DNA of 64,000 bases from Flammeovirga aprica JL-4. GTDB lineage: Bacteria; Bacteroidota; Bacteroidia; Cytophagales; Flammeovirgaceae. Numbering within the stretch: position 1 is the stretch's first letter; each line of letters begins with the position of its first letter. The stretch lies in NCBI RefSeq assembly GCF_012844305.1, contig NZ_JABANE010000029.1, forward strand, positions 20,561 through 84,560. Direction: 5' to 3'. Shown in pieces: positions 46,340 to 56,800 of the stretch. A program made the position numbers and the translations under genes. The notes beneath the pieces were generated by a model. It made no database searches. It saw nothing but the letters and a program-made list of their open reading frames with translations, and had not been told where the DNA came from.

Positions 46340-47938
46340 ATGAACAGATTTTACTTGTTTCTATATATCGGGTTAGTTTCAATTTTTTTAGCTCCTCTAA
46401 CATCTAGAGCACAAGCGAAACAACGTCCAAACATAGTCATTATTTATACTGATGATCAAGGTTATGGAGATGTAAGTGCTTTAAACAAAGACGCAAAATT
46501 TGTAACGCCCAATATTGATAAACTTGCTGATCAAGGAATTATTTTCACTGATGGGCATAGTAGTGATGCCGTATGTTCACCATCAAGGTATACTTTATTG
46601 ACGGGTCGATACAGTTGGAGAACGTCATTAAAGAAAGGAGTTTTAAGAGCTGATGGACCTTGTCTGATTGAAAAAGGACGAATGACCATCGCATCACTTT
46701 TAAAAGAGAATGGCTACAACACTGGAATGGTGGGGAAATGGCATTTGCAGATGGATTTTGTTGGTGAGCCCAAAAAGAACAATAGAGATTGGTCAAAACC
46801 ATTTGTGGAAGGACCGATTGAATATGGCTTTGATTATTTCTTTGGAATTCCTGCCAGTATGAATTTTGGTATCCTTACGTATTTAGAAAATGATAAAGTA
46901 CTAGATCCTCCTATTCTTTGGACCAAAAAGAAAAAGAATAACAATCCTAGAACTTATGTGGGTGTTGGTCCAGCAGATTACAGAATGACACCGCCTTATT
47001 TAGAAGAAATGCCAAAAAAGGGCGGAATTGAGGTGGCTCCGTCTTTTAATGATGAATTGGTATTGGAGACATTTGCCGGAAAGGCAGTCGACTATATCAA
47101 TGAAAGGGCTGAAGAGTCGAAAGCTGGAAAACCCTTCTTTTTATACCTTGCTTTGACCAGTCCGCATTTACCACATTGCACACATAAAGACTTTCAAGGG
47201 AGAACAGCTTGTGGAAACTACGGCGATTTTATAGAGGAGACAGACCATAGAGTAGGGCAAGTATTAGAGGCTTTGGAAGACAATAAATTGACAGAAAATA
47301 CACTCGTTATATTTTCTTCTGATAATGGTGCTGAAACAAATTATACCTATCATCAAACCACCTATCAGCATTTTAGCAACCTGCATTTCAAAGGTGGAAA
47401 AAGAGACATTTATGAAGGAGGGCACAGAGTACCATTTCTTATGCGTTGGCCCAATGGAATAGACGCCGGTCTTCAATCAGATTTTCCTGTTTGTCAATCG
47501 GATTTTTTAGCAACAATTGCTGATATCATTGATAGACCATTGGATGATCACGAAGCGGAAGATAGTTTCAGTCTATTTCCATTGTTGAAAAATCATGAGG
47601 AAGACTATACAAAAGAAAGAGTAGTGATTCATCACTCGGCATCAGGACATTTTGCGATCCGACAAGGAAAATGGAAACTCAATATGTTCAGAGGTTCAGG
47701 CGGATCTTTAAAACCTGCTTTTGTAACGCTTAAAGAAGGTGATCCAAAATTTGAACTTTATGATTTGGAAAAAGACCCTTCTGAAACCACAAATCTTTAT
47801 TTCGAATACCCTGAAGTGGTAGAAGAACTGACTTTAAAGATGACAAGCAGTATTGAGAACGGAAGGACTACAAAAGGCCAACCTCAACCTTATATCAAAG
47901 AAAATTGGGAACAAATAAACTGGACTAAAATAAATTAA
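46340..47938 (+). CDS. S1-family sulfatase, S1_15-like
   Basis: I start at ATG 46340, giving MNRFYLFLYIGLVS and a signal peptide; a TTG at 46274 adds 22 residues of poor leader. The protein is about 532 residues. CSPSRYTLLTGRYSWR gives the formylglycine cysteine at residue 79; this extended form is one I associate with subfamily S1_15, known for 6-O-sulfated galactose or GalNAc. DDQGYGD, VGKWHLQ, TSPHLPH and FSSDNGAE are present. The TAA stop overlaps the ATG of the next sulfatase by one base (TAATG), so the two are translationally coupled. Confidence 0.88.
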   Translation: MNRFYLFLYIGLVSIFLAPLTSRAQAKQRPNIVIIYTDDQGYGDVSALNKDAKFVTPNIDKLADQGIIFTDGHSSDAVCSPSRYTLLTGRYSWRTSLKKGVLRADGPCLIEKGRMTIASLLKENGYNTGMVGKWHLQMDFVGEPKKNNRDWSKPFVEGPIEYGFDYFFGIPASMNFGILTYLENDKVLDPPILWTKKKKNNNPRTYVGVGPADYRMTPPYLEEMPKKGGIEVAPSFNDELVLETFAGKAVDYINERAEESKAGKPFFLYLALTSPHLPHCTHKDFQGRTACGNYGDFIEETDHRVGQVLEALEDNKLTENTLVIFSSDNGAETNYTYHQTTYQHFSNLHFKGGKRDIYEGGHRVPFLMRWPNGIDAGLQSDFPVCQSDFLATIADIIDRPLDDHEAEDSFSLFPLLKNHEEDYTKERVVIHHSASGHFAIRQGKWKLNMFRGSGGSLKPAFVTLKEGDPKFELYDLEKDPSETTNLYFEYPEVVEELTLKMTSSIENGRTTKGQPQPYIKENWEQINWTKIN

Positions 47939-49740
47939 TGATGAGCAGATTTCTAAAAAATACTAGTAGGATAATGTTACTATTATTCGCGTTGTTTCTA
48001 AACTTACAGCAATCCAATGCACAAGAAAAAGAAAAACCAAATATCATTCTGATTATCACAGATGATCAAGGAATGGGCGATTTAGCCGTAACAGGAAATC
48101 AGTTTGTAAAGACGCCCAATATTGATAAGTTTTCTAAAAGTGCAATTAATTTCACGAACTATCACGTCTCTACAACTTGTGCACCTACAAGAGCATCATT
48201 GATGACAGGGCGCCACTGCAATAGAGTAAATGTCTATCATACAATAGCCGGAAGATCCATTTTATTTGAAGACGAAGTCACTTTACCTCAAGTGCTGGCC
48301 CAAAATGGGTATACCAATGCGATGTATGGCAAATGGCATTTGGGAGACAATTACCCTTATCGACCTGAAGATAGAGGTTTTCATGAAGTGGTTCGTCATG
48401 GGGCAGGGGGAATTGGTCAAGGTCCTGATTATTGGATGAACGATTACTTTAGCGATACTTATTTTCATAATGGAAAAGAACAACCTTACAAGGGTTACTG
48501 TACGGATGTGTTTTTTAATGAAGCATTAGGCTTTATTGAAAAAAACAAAGATCAACCTTTCTTCTGTTACATTGCTACCAACGCACCTCATGCACCTTAT
48601 AATTTACCACAAGAATACCTTGAAATGTATGAGGGGAAAAAGTATGAGCATATTCACCCGCGTTGTCGTCGTTTTTATGGTATGATCACCAATATTGATG
48701 ACAATTTTAAAAGGTTAGAAGATAAATTAAAAGAGCTTGACATAGACGATAATACTATTTTGATTTTCACGACTGACAATGGAACTTCTGCTGGCCGAAA
48801 AATCTTTAATGCAGGCTTAAAAGGAGGAAAAGGCAGTCAGTTTGATGGTGGTCACAGGGTTCCTTTTATGATTCGATGGCCTAATGGTGAATTAACAGGC
48901 GGTAAAAATGTGGATCGATTAGTGGCACATTATGACCTGCTTCCAACATTTGTTGATCTGCTGGGTTTGGATTTCAACCCTGTAAAACCACTTGATGGAA
49001 AAAGCCTTAAGCCTTTACTCACTCAGGGCAATCCAAAGTGGGAAAACCGTATTTTATATATTGATACACAGCGAGAACAAAACCTTATTAAGTATAAAAA
49101 ATACTCGGTGATGGATGATCATTGGCGATTGGTTGATGGTGATAAACTCTACAATATCACTGAGGATAAGGGGCAGGAAAAAAATATCATTGAGCAACAT
49201 CCAGAAGTAGCATCACGTCTATCAGAAGGTTATGAAAGATGGTGGCAATCCTTTATTGATGAAGGAGTGGATGAGCGTTACGCTTACATTAAAGTGGGGT
49301 CAAAATATGAAAACCCAAGTAAAATTTCATCTCACGATTTATTGATTGGAGCTTACAGAGGAGTGTGGCATCAGAATGGAGCCATCGAAGCGGAACAAGC
49401 ATCAGGAAATTGGAAAATTGAGTTCGTAGAAGGTGGTGATTACACAATTACACTGAGACGTTTTCCAAGAGAAAGCAAATTAGCCATTAACTCCACTTTT
49501 CCTGCTCAAGAAAAACGAATTGAATTGGACAAAACGGCCCCTGCAAGTGTGAAGAATGACTTTACTGAAGCAAGAATGTATGTGGCAGGGATTACCAAAT
49601 CAGAAAAAATTGGTGAAGGTCAAAAAGAGGTCACTTTTAAATGTAAAATTCCCGCAGGGAAATATGATTTGGAAGCCGAACTGATTGATAATTTGGGGAG
49701 AGTGCATCCGGCTTACTATGTATATATAGAAAGACTGTAA
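47938..49740 (+). CDS. S1-family sulfatase, paralog of the 7327 sulfatase
   Basis: A 600-residue protein with a signal peptide ending SNAQ. CAPTRASLMTGRHCNR gives the formylglycine cysteine at residue 81. The whole chain, including GYCTDV, PFFCYIATNAPH, FYGMITNIDDN and a C-terminal beta-rich extension of about 130 residues, parallels the sulfatase at 7327-9132, so the two are duplicates in separate operons. It begins on the last base of the preceding stop codon; a second ATG follows at 47941. It probably has the same linkage type as its paralog, with perhaps a different position or sugar. Confidence 0.9.
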   Translation: MMSRFLKNTSRIMLLLFALFLNLQQSNAQEKEKPNIILIITDDQGMGDLAVTGNQFVKTPNIDKFSKSAINFTNYHVSTTCAPTRASLMTGRHCNRVNVYHTIAGRSILFEDEVTLPQVLAQNGYTNAMYGKWHLGDNYPYRPEDRGFHEVVRHGAGGIGQGPDYWMNDYFSDTYFHNGKEQPYKGYCTDVFFNEALGFIEKNKDQPFFCYIATNAPHAPYNLPQEYLEMYEGKKYEHIHPRCRRFYGMITNIDDNFKRLEDKLKELDIDDNTILIFTTDNGTSAGRKIFNAGLKGGKGSQFDGGHRVPFMIRWPNGELTGGKNVDRLVAHYDLLPTFVDLLGLDFNPVKPLDGKSLKPLLTQGNPKWENRILYIDTQREQNLIKYKKYSVMDDHWRLVDGDKLYNITEDKGQEKNIIEQHPEVASRLSEGYERWWQSFIDEGVDERYAYIKVGSKYENPSKISSHDLLIGAYRGVWHQNGAIEAEQASGNWKIEFVEGGDYTITLRRFPRESKLAINSTFPAQEKRIELDKTAPASVKNDFTEARMYVAGITKSEKIGEGQKEVTFKCKIPAGKYDLEAELIDNLGRVHPAYYVYIERL

Positions 49741-49782
49741 TGGATAAAATGTCCTGTTTTACACCATCAAAATTTACAGATA

Positions 49783-51792
49783 ATGAGTTACTTAACATAT
49801 AGAGCCATCTTTTTTAAAGTCATCTTATGTCTTCTATTTATCCATACTTCGGTGGCATCTGCAAAACCGCAAACCATTAAGGTAAAATCACCGGATAACA
49901 GTAAGGTGCTTCTTATTCATCCTGAAGGAGAAAAAGGTATAACGTTTAGTTTACTTTATGGGAAAGAAGAAGTGGTTCTACCTTCCACATTGACTTTAAA
50001 ATCAAAGGATATTGACTTTACATCACCTTTTAAAGTGGTGAATGTAGTGAAAGAAAAGGTGAAAAATGAATGGGTAAATCCGATCGGTGAACGTAGTACA
50101 GTAACGGATCATTATACTCAAGTGAAAATTGAACTTCAAAGTAAAACCTCTTCCTTAAATCTCATCTGTAGAGCCTATAACGAAGGAGTCGCTTTTGCTT
50201 ATGAAATACCTCAACAAAATGGCCTTTCTTTTATCAATATAGAGGATGAAAACATTACTTACCGTTTCAAGAAAGACCATCAAGTTTGGTCAACACCAAA
50301 AAGAGAATCAGGTAAATTAACGGCTCAAGGTGAGTATCAAAAAATTGCATTATCCCAACTTGAAGTGGGGTGTGAAAGACCACTTTTGATTGAAGTAGAT
50401 TATGATAAAAAATTAGTACTTGCGGAAGCAAAATTGGTGGATTATGCACGTCTAAGTTTTCAAGCGGGAAAGAAAGGAGCTTTTGAAATTGTATCCTCTT
50501 TAGATGGGAGACAGGAAGATATAAAACAGGATAAAATTACGGGTGCAGTGATAGAGGGAGAAAGCAGTAATGCACCTAAGGTAAAGGGAAAACTTCCACT
50601 TCAATCACCTTGGAGAGTAATGATGATGGCTGAAAACTATGGTGAATTATTGGAGAACAATTTTATCATTGAAAACCTAAATGATCCATGTGCCATTAAA
50701 GATCCTTCTTGGGTTACGCCTGGAAAAGTACTGAGAGAAGGAACGCTGACGAATCAAGGTGCATTAGCTTCCATTGATTTTGTGGCAAGCCATAACATGC
50801 AATATGTTCATTTTGATGCCGGTTGGTATGGCAATGAAATGGATAATGCTTCCGATGCCACCACTATTACACTTGATCCCAAAAGATCTAAAGGCCCATT
50901 TGATTTAGAAAAAATATGTCAATACGCCAAGAGTAAAGGAATAAAGGTGATGCTTTATGTCAACCGTCGTGCTTTGGAGAAACAACTAGACGATTTGCTT
51001 CCTTTATTTTCAAAATGGGGTGTGGCAGGGATTAAGTTTGGTTTTGTGAGAGTGGGAGATCAGGAAGCTACCGCTTGGATGCATGAGGCCATTAAAAAAG
51101 CATCTGAATATAAAATGATTGTTGATGTTCATGATGAATACAGACCGACAGGTTTTTCAAGAACGTACCCTAACCTCCTCACACAAGAAGGAATAAGAGG
51201 AGATGAAGAAACAGTTCCCAATCAACATACATTGATTACAATGTTCACGCGTTGTCTAGCAGGAGCTTCTGATAATACTGTTTGTTACTACAACAAGCGA
51301 GTAAAAACAATGGGTTCCAATGCTTCTCAACTTGCAAAAACAGTTTGTATTTATAGCCCATTACAGTTTTTATACTGGTATGATAGTGCTCCGCTTTCTC
51401 CTATGAAAGATGATGCTTTATGGGGAAATACAAAGCATATTGGAAATGAACCTGAATTAGAATTTTTCAATAACGTACCTACAGTTTGGGACGAGACCAA
51501 AGTACTAAAAGCGGAAATAGGAAAAATAGGTGTGATAGCACGAAGAAAAGGGAATAATTGGTTTGTTGGCGGTATTAACGGTATGGAGCCTCAAGTTATA
51601 GCACTTGATTTTTCATTCCTCAATAAAAAGAAAGAGTATACCGTAAAAATATACACGGATGACGATACGATGAAGACCCGTACTAAAGTGAAAATCCAAC
51701 AACAAAAATTGACCTACGATCAAATTCTAAATTTAAAGATAAAGCCTAACAATGGGTTTGTTCTTCACATTACACAAGACAAACTTTTGTAA
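49783..51792 (+). CDS. GH97 glycosidase, probably inverting type
   Basis: A 669-residue protein with a signal peptide ending SVASA. GH97 features: FRAYNEGVAF-like LICRAYNEGVAFAYE near 127, SPWRVMMMAENYGELLENN near 275, YVHFDAGWYG near 341, GIKFGFV near 416, DVHDEYRPTGFSRTYPN near 448 and GDEETVPN near 473. In retaining GH97 enzymes the third residue of the GIKVDF-type strand is the Asp nucleophile. Here it is Gly420, as in inverting SusB-type members, which use Glu as base (E452 in HDEYRP and E475/E476 are candidates). It is likely an exo-alpha-glycosidase acting on glucose or galactose. It is part of the GH95 operon. Confidence 0.87.
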   Translation: MSYLTYRAIFFKVILCLLFIHTSVASAKPQTIKVKSPDNSKVLLIHPEGEKGITFSLLYGKEEVVLPSTLTLKSKDIDFTSPFKVVNVVKEKVKNEWVNPIGERSTVTDHYTQVKIELQSKTSSLNLICRAYNEGVAFAYEIPQQNGLSFINIEDENITYRFKKDHQVWSTPKRESGKLTAQGEYQKIALSQLEVGCERPLLIEVDYDKKLVLAEAKLVDYARLSFQAGKKGAFEIVSSLDGRQEDIKQDKITGAVIEGESSNAPKVKGKLPLQSPWRVMMMAENYGELLENNFIIENLNDPCAIKDPSWVTPGKVLREGTLTNQGALASIDFVASHNMQYVHFDAGWYGNEMDNASDATTITLDPKRSKGPFDLEKICQYAKSKGIKVMLYVNRRALEKQLDDLLPLFSKWGVAGIKFGFVRVGDQEATAWMHEAIKKASEYKMIVDVHDEYRPTGFSRTYPNLLTQEGIRGDEETVPNQHTLITMFTRCLAGASDNTVCYYNKRVKTMGSNASQLAKTVCIYSPLQFLYWYDSAPLSPMKDDALWGNTKHIGNEPELEFFNNVPTVWDETKVLKAEIGKIGVIARRKGNNWFVGGINGMEPQVIALDFSFLNKKKEYTVKIYTDDDTMKTRTKVKIQQQKLTYDQILNLKIKPNNGFVLHITQDKLL

Positions 51793-51858
51793 TGAAAATT
51801 CATCATTGAGCTATTGGTGATAAAGAACTTGAAATGAATTATTAAACTTACTTTCAAA

Positions 51859-53343
51859 ATGAAAACAAAACTACATTTAAAAATAGGCATAGTATTACTA
51901 TTGGTGGTTTTAATCGGTGGAAGCTGTCAACTTCATCAATTGAATAAGGAGCAGAAACGTCCTAATTTTCTATTTGTATTAGTAGATGATCAGGCTCCGT
52001 TTGATTTAAAATTATACAATCCAAATTCCATTTTGGAAACGCCAACCATTGATAAACTGGCCCAGTCAGGAATGACCTTTGATGTGGTCCGACATATGGG
52101 TTCAATGAATGGTGCGGTGTGTACTCCCTCTCGTCATATGATTATGAGTGGTAGAAGTGTTTGGCATTTACCGCCAAGTGCTGAATTTCAAAAACAGACA
52201 TCCCCTCATGCTTTAGACAGTATGACCATAGGTGCCATTTTTAATAATGCGGGCTACAAAACCATGAGAACTTGTAAGAAAGGAAACTCTTACCCTGGAG
52301 CGAACCGTCAGTTTTCAGTGGTGAAAGATAAAACGAAACGTGGCGGAAGTGAAGAAACAGGCAGTGCATGGCATGCAAAACAGGTACTAGAATATTTATC
52401 AGAGAGAGAAGCAACGAAGGAGGAAAATCCGTTCTTTATTTATTTTGGTTTTTCTCATCCTCATGATGAAAGAAACGGGACACCAGAATTGCTTGAAAAG
52501 TATGGAGCCGTTAACCATAAAGACAAAAAAAGTTTACCTCCATTGAATAGTAAACAGCCTGCCCTGCCTGAAAACTATTTGGCAGAACATCCTTTTTTTC
52601 ATGGTCATGTTAATTTGAGAGACGAGGACAGAGTAAGGGGGGTATGGAAAAATAGAGATGAACAAACTATCCGCAATGAATTTGGGAGAGAGATGGCTTG
52701 CTCTGAAAATATTGATATACAGCTTGAAAAAGTATTGCAAAAACTGGATGAAATGGGGGAGTTGGAGAATACGTACATTATCTACACAGCCGATCATGGT
52801 ATAGCTGTTGGGAGACATGGTTTGATGGGTAAACAGAATCTATATGAGCATAGTTGGAGGGTACCATTTATAGTGAAAGGCCCCGGAATTAAAGCCAATA
52901 CTAGAGTAAAAGGAAACGTGTATTTATTAGATATTTTCCCAACACTTTGTGATCTGGCCGGTATTCCAATTCCAGAAACAGTGGAGGGTGAAAGCTTCAA
53001 AAAGGTTTTAGAAGGAAAAAGCAATACGCTAAGAGATGAAATGTATGGGGTGTATTGTGGTGGAACAAAACCAGGTATGCGCGCCGTAACAAAGGGAGAT
53101 TGGAAACTAGTGAAATACGATTTGATGGATGGTGCTGTTCGCCAAACTCAGTTATTTCATCTTGGCGAAAATCCTAATGAGTTTTTACCAGAACATCATA
53201 AAAAAGGGAAAATGGAAACCAATCTCGCCAATGATCCTAAGTATGCAGATAAAGTAGAAGAATTGGAAGCATTACTGCTCCAACAAATGAAATATTACGA
53301 TGATCCTTATCGACTTTGGGATCAAGAAAGTAGTGAATTATAG
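51859..53343 (+). CDS. S1-family sulfatase, lipoprotein
   Basis: A 494-residue protein with lipobox LIGGSC (Cys23), unlike the soluble sulfatases around it, so it is membrane anchored. GSMNGAVCTPSRHMIMSGRS places the formylglycine cysteine at residue 88. VDDQAPFD replaces the usual DDQGYGD, and TADHG the usual DNG, which sets it in a distinct subfamily. HDERNGTPELL and GKQNLYEHSWRVP also fit S1. It is the last gene of the operon; a REPIN-like structure follows 38 bp downstream. Confidence 0.88.
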   Translation: MKTKLHLKIGIVLLLVVLIGGSCQLHQLNKEQKRPNFLFVLVDDQAPFDLKLYNPNSILETPTIDKLAQSGMTFDVVRHMGSMNGAVCTPSRHMIMSGRSVWHLPPSAEFQKQTSPHALDSMTIGAIFNNAGYKTMRTCKKGNSYPGANRQFSVVKDKTKRGGSEETGSAWHAKQVLEYLSEREATKEENPFFIYFGFSHPHDERNGTPELLEKYGAVNHKDKKSLPPLNSKQPALPENYLAEHPFFHGHVNLRDEDRVRGVWKNRDEQTIRNEFGREMACSENIDIQLEKVLQKLDEMGELENTYIIYTADHGIAVGRHGLMGKQNLYEHSWRVPFIVKGPGIKANTRVKGNVYLLDIFPTLCDLAGIPIPETVEGESFKKVLEGKSNTLRDEMYGVYCGGTKPGMRAVTKGDWKLVKYDLMDGAVRQTQLFHLGENPNEFLPEHHKKGKMETNLANDPKYADKVEELEALLLQQMKYYDDPYRLWDQESSEL

Positions 53344-53837
53344 ATGGAAGTAAAGGGGGATTAGGTGTTGTGGTGCTCAGACCCATAATTGAAATTATGG
53401 GCTTTTGGGAAGATATCACATTTTCACTCTTAGGAATATAATATTGAGATTATTATAAAACTATATAAAATACAGATAATGTGAATTTTACGATAAACAT
53501 CGGAAATATAGATAGCTCCCCAAAAGCCCATGACTTCAGTCGTGGTGCACGCAATTCTAGCTTCTATTTTTTCAATAAAACAATGACCACATAAGAAACG
53601 AACCTCAAAAAATAGGAAAAGCAAAATGGGTTCTCATTCTACTGGTTTACTTTTTACAATAATGAATTTCACATATGAATAAACTCGCAAAATTATGTTT
53701 AGAAAACTTACAGAGACCATAGGCTGACCATTAAAATGTTAGTCTGAAATAAGGAATAATAGGATAAGCGTAATGAAAATAATACGTATTGCGACCTACA
53801 TTCTACAACAAATTTTTTTACTTAAATTTTTAATGAA
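53344..53837. other. Intergenic region with REPIN-like inverted hairpins
   Basis: This 494-bp gap has a REPIN-like pair at 53382-53545 and an AT-rich right half with no structure I recognise. A 64-codon minus-strand frame at 53430-53624 crosses the right hairpin and is not credible. I see no CAATCGATTG palindrome, so control of the next gene is unclear. Confidence 0.5.
53382..53545. repeat. REPIN-like pair of inverted REP hairpins
   Basis: The left hairpin CCCATAATTGAAATTATGGG (53382-53401) is followed by CTTTTGGG. The right hairpin CCCATGACTTCAGTCGTGG (53527-53545) is preceded by CCCCAAAAG. So two related hairpins face each other as an inverted pair over about 165 bp. The single hairpin at 22520-22538 matches the right-hand unit. 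Such pairs are typical of REPINs and of remnants of IS200/IS605-type elements. Confidence 0.6.
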
Positions 53838-56800
53838 ATGAATACATTTTTAGCTCTCGTGAAGAGAAAGAAAAATTGGAATTCAATTTTTCGAGTAGTA
53901 TTACAATCTATTACATTTTTATTTTTTTCAACTTTAACGTTCGCACAGCAAGTACAAGTCAGTTCTTTGGCTGAATTAAATCCTTATCTCTCACAAGATG
54001 ATGTGGATGTAAAATTGGAACCTGGAGTTTATAATATAACAGCACAGGATATCGTTGATGGCAAATTTTCAGACTATTCAGTGATCGATAGCAGACTGAA
54101 TTATGTCTTATTTCTTTTTTCTGGAAATAACAGTACTTATGATTTCACTGATGTTACTGTCAATGTAGAAACAGGGGTTTTTAATGCTTTTCCAGGAAGC
54201 TACTCCAACTTTTACGAAGTACAGACATTAGGGAACAACAACGTGATAAAGAACCTTACATTAGTGGATGTTGGATCTGTGGATGATTACCCAAAAAATG
54301 GTGCTTGTAATATTGTTATGGATGGATCAGGTAACCGTATTGAAGGATTTCATACAACAGCAAAAGGCTCTTTCCCTTACGGTTATGGTGATGCGTTTGG
54401 TAAGGGCGGAAGTTATACAATCAAGCATTATAAGCACAGTTCATGTCTAATTCGTGGAGAATCGAACCACGTGAAAGGCTGTACTTTTATTCATAGAACT
54501 TACGGGCACTGTGTATTTATGCAAGCGGCCAATAATGCCAAAATCGAAGATTGTTATATAGAAGGAGAAGTCCGTTCTACAGATGATATGTTAGCGGAAG
54601 AAGGAACGGGTTCTCCGGCCGATAATATTGATTTTTTAACCGATTGGGGTTACCGTTTGCCTCCGGGATATATGTTAAGTACTGGTGAGGCTGGAATTCG
54701 TGCTTATAATGCAGGAGAAACGATCATTGATGGTGTAGAATATAACCGTGGAACTTCAAATGTTACGGTCTTAAACTGTACTGTAAAACATATGAGAACA
54801 GGGGTGACAATTGCTCATGCTACAGGAACAAAATATGTTGAAGGTGTGACGGCGATTGGTTGTGAGAATGGTTTCTCATTGGGCTCAGGTGATGTAGTGG
54901 ACTGTTATGCAGATTGTGCATTTGGCCCTGTCTACTCAAGTACGTATGAAAATGATAACTCATACAATGCTGAAATTACCATCATTCCTGCTGAAGATCC
55001 TTATTATAATGGCTCAGGAAGTGTCGCTTATATTGGTGGTTCCAATCATAAAATCACTTTAAAAGGAGGAGACGCTAACCTTGCAGAGGACTTGAAGATT
55101 AAAGTAGGTGGGGATAAAAATAACCTTCGATTATTGTATGGAAATTTACCTCACCAAAATGATTTTAAAGGTTCCAATTTTGAATTGAATAACCTCACAA
55201 ATTACCCTGTGTTTTTATCTGATAAATCAGAAAATATCACTGGACAATCAGGTGGAATGGTAACAGATTTGGGTGTCAATAACAACCTTACTTATACGGC
55301 AGTTTCTGCATTAGAAATTGAGGCAATAGATTATGCTGAAATGTCTGGCGTTACGAAAACAGCATCTTATGTAACTGATATTACTGCTGATGATTGGATG
55401 GAATATACGATCGATGTTCCTTATTCAGGTACTTATTTGATGGATTATTCAGTCGCGAGTGCCTCTGAAAATGGAGCATTTACAGTCACTCATTTATCAG
55501 AAACAATTGATCAAGTTACTTTCCCTGCCACAGGTGGAGCGGAAGTTTGGAATACAGTTCGTTCTGCATCTTCTTTCTTTTTAGAGAAAGGCGAACAAAC
55601 CATTCGTATCACTTCCAATTCTTCAGATTGGAATTTCCAAGGAATGGATTTATTGTTGGAATGTGCACAGGTAGATATCGTTCCTTATGTTGAAGAGCTT
55701 AATGTATTAGGAACTAGATTAAGTTTATCTGAAACGAATGAAATTGATGTTTTCCCAGGCAATACCGTAAAACTATTACCTGAACCAACGGTTGGAGGTA
55801 GCTGGTCTTGGACGGGCCCCAATGGTTTCTCAGCAGACACAAGAGAAATTCAAATTTCTGCAATTCAAGCGGAAAATGCTGGAGAATATGAAGTGACCTT
55901 CACGAATGATTGTGGAGTAGAAGATAAAGTGGTTTTCACTATCAATGTTGAAGATTCTTATGTCATTCAAGCTCAAAATTTCACGAATTCAAATGGTGTG
56001 GAAACAGAAGTAACATCAGATGATCAAGGAGAGAGCAACGTTACTGCTATTCATACTTCAGACTGGATGGAATATGAAATCAATGTTCCCGTTTCCGCTA
56101 CTTATAAATTTGATTATAGAGTATTGAGTGCGTCCAATGATGGAGACTTTACAGTAAGTTTAGATGGAGAGTCACTAGAAAATATTACTTTTTCATCATC
56201 TGCATCATGGCAAACGGTAACTACAGCTACGCCATTCTACCTTACAGAAGGTATGCACACTGTAAAGGTTACTTCTAATTCAGAAGATTGGAAACTCAAC
56301 TGGATAGAATTGAAAGGAGAAAGCTTTGTCAACCCATGTACTTTGCCTTTCACGCATGACGGTTTCACAATCAAAAACGAAGACAAAATGTGGTCTTCAG
56401 GTTTAATGGATATCTCTTGTGTGAATAGTGTAAACGTATACGCTGTGTTTGAAGCGATGGGTGCAATGACAGCTTCAGATCAGTTGAACATCTATTATAA
56501 ATTGGATGAAGGAGAGAAAGTTCAACTACTAGAAGAGACAGGAGCTTTAGAAAATAATACGGTTGTTCTAAAAGATATCAGCGGTCAAACCATAGAAATT
56601 TTGATTGAAGGTGTATCAACAAGTGAGGATAACTATTATGAATTCACGAAAATAAATATTGTTGAGACCACAGATCCTTTCCAAAAAATAGAGGCTGAAG
56701 ATTTTGATGATCAATCTGGCGTAAAAGTAGGTAATAATGGAGATGTAGACGGTGGTCAGAATTTAGGTTCGATTACACCGGGTTCATGGTCGATGTATGC

